A stretch of 60,810 nt of DNA from a virus. The DNA is taken from positions 1 through 60,810 of IMG/VR virus record IMGVR_UViG_3300009545_000007. One strand, written 5' to 3'. The position numbers were made by a program, and so were the translations under genes. This document shows, piece by piece, positions 46,754 to 55,284 of this stretch (position 1 is the stretch's first letter; every line of letters begins with the position of its first letter). The notes beneath the pieces were generated by a model. The model was not told the DNA's origin, did not search any database, and saw nothing but the letters and a program-made list of their open reading frames with translations.

Positions 46754-46776
46754 ATTTAGAGCGAGGGATATGACTT

Positions 46777-47754
46777 ATGGGCACGAACGAATACCGCAAA
46801 ACACAAGCTTTGCTTGCAGACGAAAAAAACGCGGTCCTTTACCGCCCCAAATGGGCAAAAGCTTTGGGTAGTATTACATCTGCAATTTTACTCCAACAAA
46901 TCAATTATTGGTGGGTAAGCAAAGGGCACAAAGAATTTTACAAATTCCGCTCCGAGTGTAGCCACGATCTTTACTGCGAAGGGGATAGCTGGATAGAGGA
47001 ATTGGGCTTTGGTGATTACGAGTTTGACGGTGCCCTTAAATCGCTTGCTACCAGGGTAAAAGCTGGCGATAGCAAGCAATCCATCTTAGATGTGACTGAA
47101 CCAACTTTCAACGAAAAAGGCGTAATGACTAACGCTAACTGTCTGGTGATCTACTGGATTAGCCGGGGGCACGTTCCTTACTTCGAGCTTAACGAAGCTC
47201 TATTCCACAACCTAGTCCAAGCCTTATACGAACCTGTAAAAGCCAATCGGGAAAAACCCGATTGGGAAAAAGCCAATCGGGAAAAACCTGTAAGCCAATC
47301 GGGAAAAACCCGATTAGATATAGAATCGGGAAAAACCCGATTAGATAGGACAGAGACTACCAGAGACTACACAGAGACTAACACTATAGAGGCGCAAAGC
47401 GCCCCACCACCCGAACCCATTTTTAAACAACCTAGCCTATCGGATGTTTCGGAAGCAACTAAGGCATATGCTGAGATTTGTCATATCCGGCCAGATGAAA
47501 CCCAAAGGGCCGCTATTAACAGAATTGTATCTAACCCTGATTTTTTCAGGGAAGTTTGCCAGGGCTGGCGCTTAGCAGGATATAACGTCAAAAACTTACA
47601 GGGGATACTTGAGTGGTATCAGGAAGGTAAAACTAGCAATGGAACACTTATCCCATCTACAGGAAAAGTTACAAATATTTCAAAACAGGGAACGGCCCGA
47701 GCCGGCGCCAATGCCTTTATCCAGCGACAGCTTAACAAGCAGCAAGCAGGATGA
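46777..47754 (+). CDS. Replisome organiser / replication initiation protein
   Basis: 325 aa. The N-terminal ~140 residues resemble the winged-helix domain of phage replisome organisers ('AKALGSITSAILLQQINYWWVSKG'). The linker at 150-210 is repetitive (KANREKP, SGKTRLD, TETTRDYTETN), as in many DnaD-like phage initiators, because its DNA carries origin repeats. A helical C-terminal domain (about 220-300) follows that could load the host helicase. No ATPase motif. This is the only initiator-type replication protein seen besides the DnaA domain. Confidence 0.7.
   Translation: MGTNEYRKTQALLADEKNAVLYRPKWAKALGSITSAILLQQINYWWVSKGHKEFYKFRSECSHDLYCEGDSWIEELGFGDYEFDGALKSLATRVKAGDSKQSILDVTEPTFNEKGVMTNANCLVIYWISRGHVPYFELNEALFHNLVQALYEPVKANREKPDWEKANREKPVSQSGKTRLDIESGKTRLDRTETTRDYTETNTIEAQSAPPPEPIFKQPSLSDVSEATKAYAEICHIRPDETQRAAINRIVSNPDFFREVCQGWRLAGYNVKNLQGILEWYQEGKTSNGTLIPSTGKVTNISKQGTARAGANAFIQRQLNKQQAG
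47245..47380. repeat. Iterons inside the initiator gene, probable origin
   Basis: AATCGGGAAAAACCCGATT, a palindrome with a 5-nt centre, occurs fully at 47245-47263, 47297-47315 and 47324-47342 and as a half-copy at 47275. Three copies of CAGAGACTA(C) follow at 47351, 47361 and 47372. As in lambda O and other phage initiator genes, such repeats mark the origin bound by the encoded protein. Confidence 0.7.
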
Positions 47755-47998
47755 GCCGATTAACTTTATCGAGAAAGCGCACCGCATCCTACAGGATCGT
47801 AAAACCCGCCTGGCTTTTTTCTACCAATCGCTAACCCCTGAGCAGCTAGGCAACCGCCAGCTAGAACACACCGAACCTTGTACCGGGGTATTGTCCTACT
47901 GGCATGGCGAACTAGATTATAGCAAGTTGGATAAAGGCGCGGGGTGGGTGGTAATGTCGTGTTTCGTATGTGCTGAGAAGAAAGCACCGTGGGATTGA
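47639..47998 (+). CDS. Hypothetical protein overlapping the initiator gene
   Basis: 119 aa from an ATG with AGGAAGG 11 nt upstream; it overlaps the initiator by 116 nt in another frame. The C-terminal part ('CTGVLSYWHGELDYSKLDKGAGWVVMSCFVCAEKK') looks like a real domain with three Cys. A later start near 47711 would reduce the overlap. Possibly a helicase-loader-type partner, but no motif supports it. Confidence 0.4.
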   Translation: MEHLSHLQEKLQIFQNRERPEPAPMPLSSDSLTSSKQDEPINFIEKAHRILQDRKTRLAFFYQSLTPEQLGNRQLEHTEPCTGVLSYWHGELDYSKLDKGAGWVVMSCFVCAEKKAPWD

Positions 47999-48074
47999 CT
48001 AACTACGGCCCCCACAAAGCCCGCCCCGAAGTCGAGCGGGCGCTGAGGGGATAAGTTTAGGAAAGGATAACTAA

Positions 48075-48347
48075 ATGTGTACTAAAGTGGTAAATAAGCG
48101 TTCAGGCGTAAAGTTCGATGTCTATATAGGCCGTCCTTCAAAATGGGGCAATCCGTTTGTTATCGGTAAGGATGGCAACCGGGAACAAGTTATAGCCAAG
48201 TATGAGACTTGGCTAAAAGCACCAGAACAGGCCGGGTTAATCGCCTCGTTGCCAGAACTAAAAGATAAGACTTTAGCGTGTTGGTGTAGACCATCAGCTT
48301 GTCATGGTGACGTGTTGGCAAGGTTAGTTGATGAGATGGCAGCATAG
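48075..48347 (+). CDS. DUF4326 protein
   Basis: 90 aa. 'DVYIGRPSKWGNPFVIGKDGNREQVIAKYETWL' and 'LACWCRPSACHGDVLARLV' are the DUF4326 signature, a small widespread phage and bacterial family with conserved Cys/His. Function not known. AGGAAAGGATAAC before the ATG. Confidence 0.75.
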   Translation: MCTKVVNKRSGVKFDVYIGRPSKWGNPFVIGKDGNREQVIAKYETWLKAPEQAGLIASLPELKDKTLACWCRPSACHGDVLARLVDEMAA

Positions 48348-48375
48348 CCCGAAGGGGCAAGGAAGGTAAAGAGCG

Positions 48376-48603
48376 ATGAAAATTACCAAACGATTTGCAG
48401 GTTTCAAGACTTACGCCCCGGTTTACAGTTTAGGGCTTGATATGTCGGTGTGGCCGCGCATCAGGCTTGCTAGTCGCCGCCAGGTTAGTCTCGGGATTAT
48501 ACCGGATGAATTGTCCGGTAACAGCCAGTGTCACAAGTGGTTTAATGCTAGACGTTACCCGAAAGGCAAAGTGTATGTGGAAGCTAGAAACACCAGAGCT
48601 TGA
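48376..48603 (+). CDS. Hypothetical basic protein
   Basis: 75 aa, basic, beta-rich. The ATG has GGTAAAGAGCG upstream. 3' end overlaps the next small membrane gene. Function unknown. Confidence 0.4.
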   Translation: MKITKRFAGFKTYAPVYSLGLDMSVWPRIRLASRRQVSLGIIPDELSGNSQCHKWFNARRYPKGKVYVEARNTRA

Positions 48604-48700
48604 GTATTACACCATCCTGGCCCTTTGCGGGGTGGTTTTTATCGGCTGTGGGGTGGTGTTGGTTAGGCAAGTTGGCAGGTTGTGGAAAGGGGAAATTTAG
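48575..48700 (+). CDS. Very small single-helix membrane protein
   Basis: 41 aa (starts MWKLETPELEYYTI), one hydrophobic helix at residues 12-31 and a basic tail. GAAAGGCAAAG lies upstream within the preceding gene. Function unknown. Confidence 0.4.
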   Translation: MWKLETPELEYYTILALCGVVFIGCGVVLVRQVGRLWKGEI

Positions 48701-48928
48701 GTGGAATTTTCCGAACGCGAATTGGTTTTGCTAGAACGAATGTTTTTTGTGAAGTTTATGGGATTATCTAGTGATTTTAACCAGAGGTTACAGGATAGCG
48801 ATTTTAACAGCGCTAGTAATATCCAGGCCGTGTTTGAGGAATATAAAGCCTTATCGATTAAATTTGGGCTATGGGAGGGCGCATTAAAAGCATTGGAGGT
48901 TTTTGAATGGTTTACGTTGACGAAATAA
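48701..48928 (+). CDS. Hypothetical protein
   Basis: 75 aa from a GTG adjoining the previous stop, with AAAGGGGAAATTTAG upstream. Helical. Overlaps the DUF4031 gene by 22 nt. Function unknown. Confidence 0.45.
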   Translation: MEFSERELVLLERMFFVKFMGLSSDFNQRLQDSDFNSASNIQAVFEEYKALSIKFGLWEGALKALEVFEWFTLTK

Positions 48929-49218
48929 TGACAATTTGGCCTAAGTCTAGTTTTGTAGCCAAGTTTGGCAACCAGTGGTGCCACATGACTTGTGATGGTA
49001 ACTTGGATGAGTTACACGCCCTGGCTGAAAAGATAGGATTAAAACGCCAATGGTATCAGCCAAAGTCTACACCGCACTACGATTTGACACCCACCTACCG
49101 CGAGAAAGCTCTAGCGGCTGGTGCGGTTTACAAGAGCGCTAGAGAACAGGCAAAAGATAGGATAGCAGCAAGGGAAGCCGCCAGAAGTCTAACTGCTGGC
49201 AAAGACATTTCCGATTAA
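48907..49218 (+). CDS. DUF4031 protein
   Basis: 103 aa. 'VYVDEIMTIWP' at the start, 'WCHMTCDGNLDELHALAEKIGLKRQWYQ' and 'HYDLTPTYREKALAAGAV' are the DUF4031 signature. The family is small, common in actinobacterial and other phages, and unassigned. GGAGG lies 9 nt before the ATG. Confidence 0.8.
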   Translation: MVYVDEIMTIWPKSSFVAKFGNQWCHMTCDGNLDELHALAEKIGLKRQWYQPKSTPHYDLTPTYREKALAAGAVYKSAREQAKDRIAAREAARSLTAGKDISD

Positions 49219-49334
49219 CCGCATTCCAAGCAGATTTGGCGGCTCACGGCAAAAGGCGCGAACAAGGTACGATTTAACTACTGAAAATCAAGGGGCCTTA
49301 AAACGGCTTAAAACTGGATTATAGAAGGTGCAAC

Positions 49335-49511
49335 ATGGCTATCAAGAAACTTACCAATCAAAAGAGTACAGAAGCGGTATCTTATGACATGTGCCATTTC
49401 TGTATGGACATTTACCCGAGTGGTGAGCAGCACGATTGCGAACCGAAACAGAAGGGCCAGTTTGCTTTGTTGCCGGGTAAGAAGAAAGCTGAAAAGGAGG
49501 TGGGCAAATAA
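49335..49511 (+). CDS. Small zinc-finger protein
   Basis: 58 aa (starts MAIKKLTNQKSTEAV). 'DMCHFCMDIYPSGEQHDCE' offers three Cys and a His for zinc. Lys-rich C-terminus. Stop overlaps the next ATG (TAATG). Function unknown. Confidence 0.5.
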   Translation: MAIKKLTNQKSTEAVSYDMCHFCMDIYPSGEQHDCEPKQKGQFALLPGKKKAEKEVGK

Positions 49512-49711
49512 TGGTAATCAAAACTAAGTGCAAAACCGAGGGTTGCGATAAGCTAACCGATTGGCCTATGGGGTATTGTTCGGCTGAGCATACTGCTAAC
49601 GCCATCTTGGAGTTCTACGAAGCCTCGTTAAAGGCTGGTGTTAAGGTGCCGCCTTTATTTACGAATGAGGGGCGTTATGAGGTAACGGTGGATGACAGGG
49701 AGGTGGCGTAA
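49511..49711 (+). CDS. Hypothetical zinc-binding protein
   Basis: 66 aa. 'CKTEGCDKLTDWPMGYCSAEH' is a compact Cys3-His knuckle at residues 7-27. Coupled to both neighbours by one-base overlaps; AAAGGAGGTGG upstream. Function unknown. Confidence 0.5.
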   Translation: MVIKTKCKTEGCDKLTDWPMGYCSAEHTANAILEFYEASLKAGVKVPPLFTNEGRYEVTVDDREVA

Positions 49712-50049
49712 TGGGACTATTTGACGATGTAAAGGTTGAACGGGAATTGCCGGATTGTCCAACCTATCTAAGCCAGTTTCAAACCAAGAGTTTGGATTGC
49801 ATGATGGGTAGTTATACCATTACCCAAGAGGGCCGGTTGATTGAACATGCCTTTGGGATAGAAAGTATTCCCGAAGGTGAGCGTAAAAACCAGTTCGATT
49901 TATTTAACCGGGTTGAATTGGGTGATGTTGATACCAATTACCACGGCTGGCTAAACTTTTACGCTGACAGTAACGGCGAGTGGTACGAATTTAACGCCAA
50001 GTTTACCGATGGGGTGATGGTGGAAGTGGTGAGGGTTGAAAACAAGTGA
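49711..50049 (+). CDS. Hypothetical protein
   Basis: 112 aa. 'MGLFDDVKVERELPD...SQFQTKSLDCMMGSYTITQEGRLI' matches a recurrent phage protein with the 'GMFD.......LP......FQTKSL' opening. Beta-rich. GGGAGGTGG upstream. Function unknown. Confidence 0.55.
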   Translation: MGLFDDVKVERELPDCPTYLSQFQTKSLDCMMGSYTITQEGRLIEHAFGIESIPEGERKNQFDLFNRVELGDVDTNYHGWLNFYADSNGEWYEFNAKFTDGVMVEVVRVENK

Positions 50050-50273
50050 ACATCAAAGGACTAGAAATCCGCCCCGGCGAGTGTCACAAGCTATCAGGTG
50101 AGTTAGTGGTTTGCTTGAAGTGTGGCGAGCCCGAATATTTTTGGCTTACCCATGTTGAGCAGGTAGCAAGCGGGCCGGTGGGCACTGGTTACAAGTGGCT
50201 AAAGTTCAAAGAGGGCAAGAAAGACATTCAGGGTTTCGTTTGCCCTGGTTGTCAGGTTAAGGAGGTAGCATAG
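50046..50273 (+). CDS. Hypothetical zinc-ribbon protein
   Basis: 75 aa from GTG (GTGA overlap with previous). 'VCLKCGEPEYFWL' and 'FVCPGCQV' form a zinc ribbon. Function unknown. Confidence 0.45.
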   Translation: MNIKGLEIRPGECHKLSGELVVCLKCGEPEYFWLTHVEQVASGPVGTGYKWLKFKEGKKDIQGFVCPGCQVKEVA

Positions 50274-50509
50274 TGGTAAAGCTAACATTCGATGTTCAGG
50301 AAGTAGAGCAGGGTAAGCCGGGTGCTGATTTAATCAAGTATATTGCCGAGTTAATCAATTTAGGTTTTATTGATTATTTTGAGTTTGGTAAGTGGTCTAC
50401 TAGCACTTCTGGTAATGTAGAGATTTCGGTAAAGGATGAGCATTTCAAAAACTTGGCACATATCCTTTGCAAGTACCACGCGACCGTTAAACCGGAAGTA
50501 GAGGATTAG
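50273..50509 (+). CDS. Hypothetical protein
   Basis: 78 aa from a GTG with AAGGAGG upstream, overlapping the previous stop. Alpha/beta. Function unknown. Confidence 0.45.
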   Translation: MVKLTFDVQEVEQGKPGADLIKYIAELINLGFIDYFEFGKWSTSTSGNVEISVKDEHFKNLAHILCKYHATVKPEVED

Positions 50510-50511
50510 CA

Positions 50512-50871
50512 ATGACTGAGCAAGACAAGACCCGCCTCCGCGCCGCCATTGCGGTGGAGGTGATGGGGTGGCAACTCGATGATGGCGTTGGTAAGCACTG
50601 GTATACCATTGAACCTGATGGCACTCGTATAAATCGTGCTAACCCACGGTGGAAGCCTGACGAGGATATAGCCGCCGCCTGGCAGGTGCTTTTACATATG
50701 TTCGCGCAAGGTTGGTGGATGAACCCTTTCGCTTATTTTCATGAGGATGGCTGGTCTTTGCACCTAAAGCATAAAGAACACGCGCATGTTTATATTGATG
50801 GTGCTGAGAGTGATTGTATAGCGGTGTGTTTAGCCGCTTACAAGGCCGTCAAGGGGAGGGATTTTGAATAA
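50512..50871 (+). CDS. Phage ABA-sandwich-like protein
   Basis: 119 aa. 'LRAAIAVEVMGW', then 'NPRWKPDEDIAAAWQVLLHMFAQGWW' and a C-terminal 'AVCLAAYKAV' follow the pattern of the phage ABA sandwich domain (W.P..D..AAW.V...), a small fold common in accessory regions. Function unknown. Stop overlaps the next start. Confidence 0.55.
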   Translation: MTEQDKTRLRAAIAVEVMGWQLDDGVGKHWYTIEPDGTRINRANPRWKPDEDIAAAWQVLLHMFAQGWWMNPFAYFHEDGWSLHLKHKEHAHVYIDGAESDCIAVCLAAYKAVKGRDFE

Positions 50872-51320
50872 TGAGTGAGCAAAACCCAATCGACATAGCC
50901 CGCCAGGTGCTTGAGTTGGATGCTAATCAATTAAGCTCAAGCAATTGGGAATATTTTGAAGGGCGTTTACCTGAACCTGAAAGGGGTAAGGGTAGAATAG
51001 TTATAGCTGAGTGGAACGGTGAAGGTCATACTACTAGCCATTGGATTATGGCACCGCTTAGAGGTTTCCACCAGCGGGTAGGTAGAGTCAAGCTTGATTA
51101 TCAAGCCATTTGTCAATATCGAGAGGCCGCACCAGTGTTGGCTAATACCGTCATTGAACAAGCCGCAGAAATTGAACAGATGAAGGCTGATTTTATTCAA
51201 TTTCTTGATGACACTTATACTAATTACAGATTACCCGAGTGGCGTCAGGAAATCGAGAATAAAATCCAAGAGTTGAAACGAGGGCAAAAGCTTGTTGAAA
51301 AGGAGTCCCCCAATGTCTGA
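50871..51320 (+). CDS. Hypothetical protein, paralogue A
   Basis: 149 aa. The start MSEQNPIDIARQVL and an internal 'APVLANTVIEQAAEIEQM' element are shared with the next gene, so the two are diverged tandem paralogues of an Ead/Ea22-like phage family. The middle differs. Function unknown. Confidence 0.5.
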   Translation: MSEQNPIDIARQVLELDANQLSSSNWEYFEGRLPEPERGKGRIVIAEWNGEGHTTSHWIMAPLRGFHQRVGRVKLDYQAICQYREAAPVLANTVIEQAAEIEQMKADFIQFLDDTYTNYRLPEWRQEIENKIQELKRGQKLVEKESPNV

Positions 51321-52140
51321 GCAAACCCCGCAAGAGCTAGCCCGCGCCGTCCTGGCTCCACTAGAGCATGACGACTGGCAAACCCGTTCTCAAAAGTCTG
51401 TTGAGATGGTGAAGGCTAGTAAGGTGTTGGCTAATACCGTGATTGAGCAGGCCGAAGAACGTAAGAAGTGGGGTAAGCAAGTGGGGTTGTGGCAAAAGCT
51501 GTATTACCCGCTTTATGGCACCCTTAGAGGCGCTCAGGATTTTGTAGACAAGCCGGAAAAGCACGAATGGCTAAAGCGGTTCATTGATGAGTCTGTAAAG
51601 CTTATGGAAGCGGTAGGCGCTGGCGATATGGACTTTGCGGCTATCGAGACTGGTGATGATGAACTGTTCAATTTGCTCAGTGAGCAAAACCGCTTGATGA
51701 ATGAGGAGATGTTAAAGCAGGCCACAGAGATTGATAGATTAAAGTTAGCTGTAGGCAAATTTGCAATATCTGAATTGGAACGTGGTAGGGCAAACTACCC
51801 GCCGAGCAATACGGTTGAGGCTATTGTAGAGAACAATGCTTTACAAGAGGCAAGAGCAGAGATTGAGCGGCTGAGGGCTGCTTTATCAATCGATGTTATA
51901 GCTAAAATAGTTCAAGAACAGGTTTCAGAAGGGCTTGCTAAGTTTGATAAATATATTGCCGATAGGCCGGGGTTACAAGAACATTTGGATAAATTTAGCG
52001 ATAGCGATAAAGGGCTTTTCCGTGAGATGCTGAGAAGAACTTTATTACATTCCATCGGTGATGGTCTGGTTAGATTTAAGTATGGGGCTTTGGGCGATGG
52101 GCAAAAGCCTGCCGAAAATGATGGGGTTGGTGGGGAATAG
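51313..52140 (+). CDS. Hypothetical protein, paralogue B with coiled coils
   Basis: 275 aa. N-terminus MSEQTPQELARAVL and 'SKVLANTVIEQAEERKKW' match paralogue A; the C-terminal 150 residues are coiled coil ('ALQEARAEIERLRAAL'). AAAAGGAG upstream, 8-nt overlap with A. Function unknown. Confidence 0.5.
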   Translation: MSEQTPQELARAVLAPLEHDDWQTRSQKSVEMVKASKVLANTVIEQAEERKKWGKQVGLWQKLYYPLYGTLRGAQDFVDKPEKHEWLKRFIDESVKLMEAVGAGDMDFAAIETGDDELFNLLSEQNRLMNEEMLKQATEIDRLKLAVGKFAISELERGRANYPPSNTVEAIVENNALQEARAEIERLRAALSIDVIAKIVQEQVSEGLAKFDKYIADRPGLQEHLDKFSDSDKGLFREMLRRTLLHSIGDGLVRFKYGALGDGQKPAENDGVGGE

Positions 52141-52160
52141 GAGGGGTGGCGGGTAGGTAA

Positions 52161-52397
52161 ATGAATTTAGAAGAACTCAAACAACATTGGATTATTTATC
52201 CGATCTATCACGATCAGGTGTTACCCGATACTTTTTCAATTAGCCGTAACCTTATATCAGGGCAAATTACACTTTGGCTTAATCGGAAAGCTTTTGATTG
52301 TGAGAAATCTTTGGGCGATCAACTCCTTACGGTTTGGGATTATGAGGATGAACGCTGGGTAGATTTTGTGGATACTTATACTTATAATTTTAGATAA
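52161..52397 (+). CDS. Hypothetical protein
   Basis: 78 aa, aromatic beta-rich. AGGAGGGG lies about 15 nt before the ATG. Followed by a ~186-nt gap with ATTATAA...TTATAAT inverted repeats and a possible 17-codon micro-frame at 52397. Function unknown. Confidence 0.45.
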   Translation: MNLEELKQHWIIYPIYHDQVLPDTFSISRNLISGQITLWLNRKAFDCEKSLGDQLLTVWDYEDERWVDFVDTYTYNFR

Positions 52398-52583
52398 TGT
52401 TGAAAAAAGAAAAGGCAAAAGCTAAAGCTTTAGTCGAACAAATATACTAAAAATAGACCCAAGTTTCCACAATTAGCATTGTCATAACTTAGAACCGACA
52501 TAATTATAATTAAATTTTAGTTATAATCGGGTAATATACTTGATACGTTTTGGTGATATATTGTTGTCAATTAGGAGAGGATT

Positions 52584-52997
52584 ATGGACATAGATCAATT
52601 ATCTGCCACGTCCGCAGAGCGTTTTCTCAAGTGGCGTAACGTGACTAAAGAGCGCGATTGGATGTATCCATTTCAAGAGAAGTACGAATATTTTGGCGAT
52701 TGGCCTAAAGGTGCAAACCATTGGGGTTGTGACGGTTATGAAAGTGGTGAGCATCAAATCATTCCAGAATACGCCAAAAATAACGAACTTGCTTTAAGGA
52801 TTTTAGAGGGTAAATTTCAACATCCTAAATATTTATGGCAAATCCAAAAATTACCAAGTGGTAAGATACGGTGTGATATTACGTGGGATGGGCCAACTTA
52901 TAGCGGGGTTGGGTATAGGGTAGCAGAGGCTATTTGTGAGGCGTGTTTAGCAAGTGCCGGTGAGACGGTTAAAAGCCCTAATGGACAAGGTAAATAG
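52584..52997 (+). CDS. Phage ABA-sandwich-like protein
   Basis: 137 aa. 'SAERFLKWRNVTKERDWMYPF' and 'AEAICEACLASAG' at the end resemble the ABA-sandwich type. TTAGGAGAGG 6 nt before the ATG. It starts after the AT-rich gap, so possibly its own transcript. Function unknown. Confidence 0.45.
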   Translation: MDIDQLSATSAERFLKWRNVTKERDWMYPFQEKYEYFGDWPKGANHWGCDGYESGEHQIIPEYAKNNELALRILEGKFQHPKYLWQIQKLPSGKIRCDITWDGPTYSGVGYRVAEAICEACLASAGETVKSPNGQGK

Positions 52998-53028
52998 ACA
53001 GGCTTTTAAGCAGAATTAGGAGGGGATT

Positions 53029-53244
53029 ATGAACGATAAGATAGATTATTCCGTAACAATCACAGGCATATGGGTGCGCGTTTTGGGCAATGATTTAGTA
53101 ATCAGCGTTTCTACAACCGATAATAGAGATGTTGTAGTGATTAAGGAGTTTTGCCCGTATGCCCCGCCTATTTCCCACGCTATAAGCGGTATAGGCATTA
53201 AAAACAAGATAGAGGGTATAGACGATTCAGTGAAGGTTGACTAA
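53029..53244 (+). CDS. Hypothetical protein
   Basis: 71 aa, beta-rich, TTAGGAGGGG before the ATG. Last small gene before the terminase; a CACCAGC/GCTGGTG hairpin follows its stop at once and may weaken read-through. Function unknown. Confidence 0.45.
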   Translation: MNDKIDYSVTITGIWVRVLGNDLVISVSTTDNRDVVVIKEFCPYAPPISHAISGIGIKNKIEGIDDSVKVD

Positions 53245-53297
53245 CCACCAGCGGCCGGGGCTGGTGATGGGGTTGCCTAATGATTTAAGGCAAACAC

Positions 53298-53327
53298 TTG
53301 TTTAAACCTTAGATTATATGGTACAAT
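53298..53327 (+). promoter_or_regulatory. Late promoter before the terminase genes
   Basis: TTGTTT (53298-53303), 18 nt, TACAAT (53322-53327) with extended -10 TGG. TTGCCT/AGGCAA (53273-53293), an inverted repeat directly upstream of the -35, may be a regulator site. Shares TATGGTACAAT...GTAAACA with 31436-31452. Confidence 0.65.
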
Positions 53328-53363
53328 TGGTAAACAGCATTAGTATATTTGGTGGTAATGGTA

Positions 53364-53777
53364 ATGAGCGATACACCTCAAAATTCGGATATTTCAGATT
53401 TTAGCCCTATACAGCGTAAGGCAATCAATTGGTTAGCTTTGCCCAAATCAAAAAGAATACCTAAAACTCAAAAGCAATTAGCCGATAAATTAGGGGTGCA
53501 TGAGGATACTGTTTGCCTTTGGAAGCAACAACCATTATTCAGAAAAGCAGTACAGAACCGAATAGAGGCTTTAGCCACTGACCACGATGCCGATGTAATC
53601 AATGCCCTAGTTAGTAATGCTAAGTCTGGTAGACAAGGCAGTTCCTCGGACCGTAAACTTTACCTACAGTGGCGTAACTGGTTAGTCGAGAATAGCAAAA
53701 CTGAAATTGTGATTGACCCCTACAGCGAAATAATGTCCAAGTTACGTAAAGAGCGCGAAACAGCCGAGAATGGATGA
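53364..53777 (+). CDS. terS: Terminase small subunit
   Basis: 137 aa from the ATG at 53364. Residues 12-60 contain an HTH ('WLALPKSKRIPKTQKQLADKLGVHEDTVCLWKQQ') of the phBC6A51/terminase small subunit type, followed by helical oligomerisation sequence. It recognises phage DNA at the packaging start and hands it to the large subunit, whose gene overlaps by 8 nt. Confidence 0.75.
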   Translation: MSDTPQNSDISDFSPIQRKAINWLALPKSKRIPKTQKQLADKLGVHEDTVCLWKQQPLFRKAVQNRIEALATDHDADVINALVSNAKSGRQGSSSDRKLYLQWRNWLVENSKTEIVIDPYSEIMSKLRKERETAENG

Positions 53778-55284
53778 ACTACTAGACAACCTCAAGTACA
53801 TCGAACTAGTTCTAAAGGTTCGCACCAAAAACGCGAAAACCGTTCCCTTCCGCTTGAATCCTATTCAAAAGCTAGTAGCTAAAGAACGCGCCCTGCGTAA
53901 CATCTACCTCAAGCCCCGCCAAATCGGGTTATCAACTTTCATCCTCGCTTCCAACTTTGCAGACGTGGCAACTACCCCTAACTGGTTTGTCAGGGTGGCG
54001 GCTAATGATAAAGATACTACCGAAACACTATTTCAAACCATTAGGTTTTTTTATGACAGTTTGCCAAAAGAGTTAAAGCCAGTTACCCGCTATGAGAATA
54101 AGCGGGAATTGTTTTTCCCAAGATTAAACAGTGGTATAGACGTGATGACCGCAGGCGGCGATGCACCAGGGCGCGGCACCACCATAAACGCTTTGCACTG
54201 TAGCGAGGTAGCCTTTTGGCGCGGCGATCCTGAAAGCATTTTAGCTGGTATGCTAGAAAGTGTGCCGTTATCGGGCAAGGTGGATTTAGAGTCTACCCCT
54301 AACGGGGTTGGTGGCATGTTCTACCAAAAGTACATGCTGGCTAAATCAGGCGAGGGTGAGTATAAGTCACATTTTTTCCCCTGGTGGTTAGACCCAGGCT
54401 ATAGCCTAACCGATGAGCAAGCGCAAGCTTTGGAGGTAGCAGTAGATAGGCCGCTTAGTGATGATGAGCAGACGCTATTCAACCGTGTAGATTTAACCCG
54501 TGAGCAATTAAACTGGCGTAGGTGGAAAAGTACCAGCGCGTCAAAACTTTTTGCACAAGAATATCCAGAGGACGACGCTAGTTGCTTCCTGGTTAGCGGC
54601 TCCGGCTATTTCGATAGTGAAGCTATTACCCGCGCTAAACAGATTGGCGAACGTGAGCCGCTATCAACCGAGGATAACGGGCATCTCAAGATATGGCAAG
54701 AGCCGAAAGCGGGCCAGCGCTATTTCATTGGCGCAGACGTGGCGGAAGGGCTAAACACCGGCGACTTTAGTGCGGCTTATGTGCTTGACCAATCAGGTGA
54801 GCAGGTGGCGGCGTTACACGGCCACGGGACCCCGCATAGCTACGCTGAGAAGCTTGATAAGCTTGGCAGGCGGTATAACAACGCTTTACTAGCGCCTGAG
54901 CGGAATAATCACGGCCATGCAGTGTTGTCTACTTTGATGTTTGAGTTGGATTACCCAACTCTTTACAAACATGAGGATTATGATAGTTCAAGCGGTGAGC
55001 GGCCGGGGTGGGTTACTTCGAGCAAGACCAAGCCAATAGCTATTAACAACCTGGCTGAGTTCTTAAAAGACGCGCCTGAGTGTTTCCACGATGTTGACTT
55101 GTTTCAAGAGCTTAGAACGTTTGTGGAAAAGGATGGGAAGCTTGGTGCTACTAGCGGCTGTTTTGATGATAGGGTAATGGCGCTGGCGATTGCGCTCACA
55201 GTCAGGGCAAAGCCTAACCCAATGGCTGATATTTTATCTTACTACGCCCGCAAAGCTGAGGAATTGAAAGCAGGTAAGGTTTGA
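53770..55284 (+). CDS. terL: Terminase large subunit
   Basis: 504 aa. ATPase: 'YLKPRQIGLST' (Walker A-like, residues 47-57) and 'ALHCSEVAFW' (Walker B). The nuclease domain has 'IGADVAEGLNTGDFS' (first Asp), 'LAPERNNHGHAV' and 'CFDDRVMALAIAL' (last Asp pair). Full length and intact. Drives packaging and cuts the concatemer. The absence of a biological terminal repeat in the assembly suits headful packaging. Confidence 0.9.
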   Translation: MDELLDNLKYIELVLKVRTKNAKTVPFRLNPIQKLVAKERALRNIYLKPRQIGLSTFILASNFADVATTPNWFVRVAANDKDTTETLFQTIRFFYDSLPKELKPVTRYENKRELFFPRLNSGIDVMTAGGDAPGRGTTINALHCSEVAFWRGDPESILAGMLESVPLSGKVDLESTPNGVGGMFYQKYMLAKSGEGEYKSHFFPWWLDPGYSLTDEQAQALEVAVDRPLSDDEQTLFNRVDLTREQLNWRRWKSTSASKLFAQEYPEDDASCFLVSGSGYFDSEAITRAKQIGEREPLSTEDNGHLKIWQEPKAGQRYFIGADVAEGLNTGDFSAAYVLDQSGEQVAALHGHGTPHSYAEKLDKLGRRYNNALLAPERNNHGHAVLSTLMFELDYPTLYKHEDYDSSSGERPGWVTSSKTKPIAINNLAEFLKDAPECFHDVDLFQELRTFVEKDGKLGATSGCFDDRVMALAIALTVRAKPNPMADILSYYARKAEELKAGKV

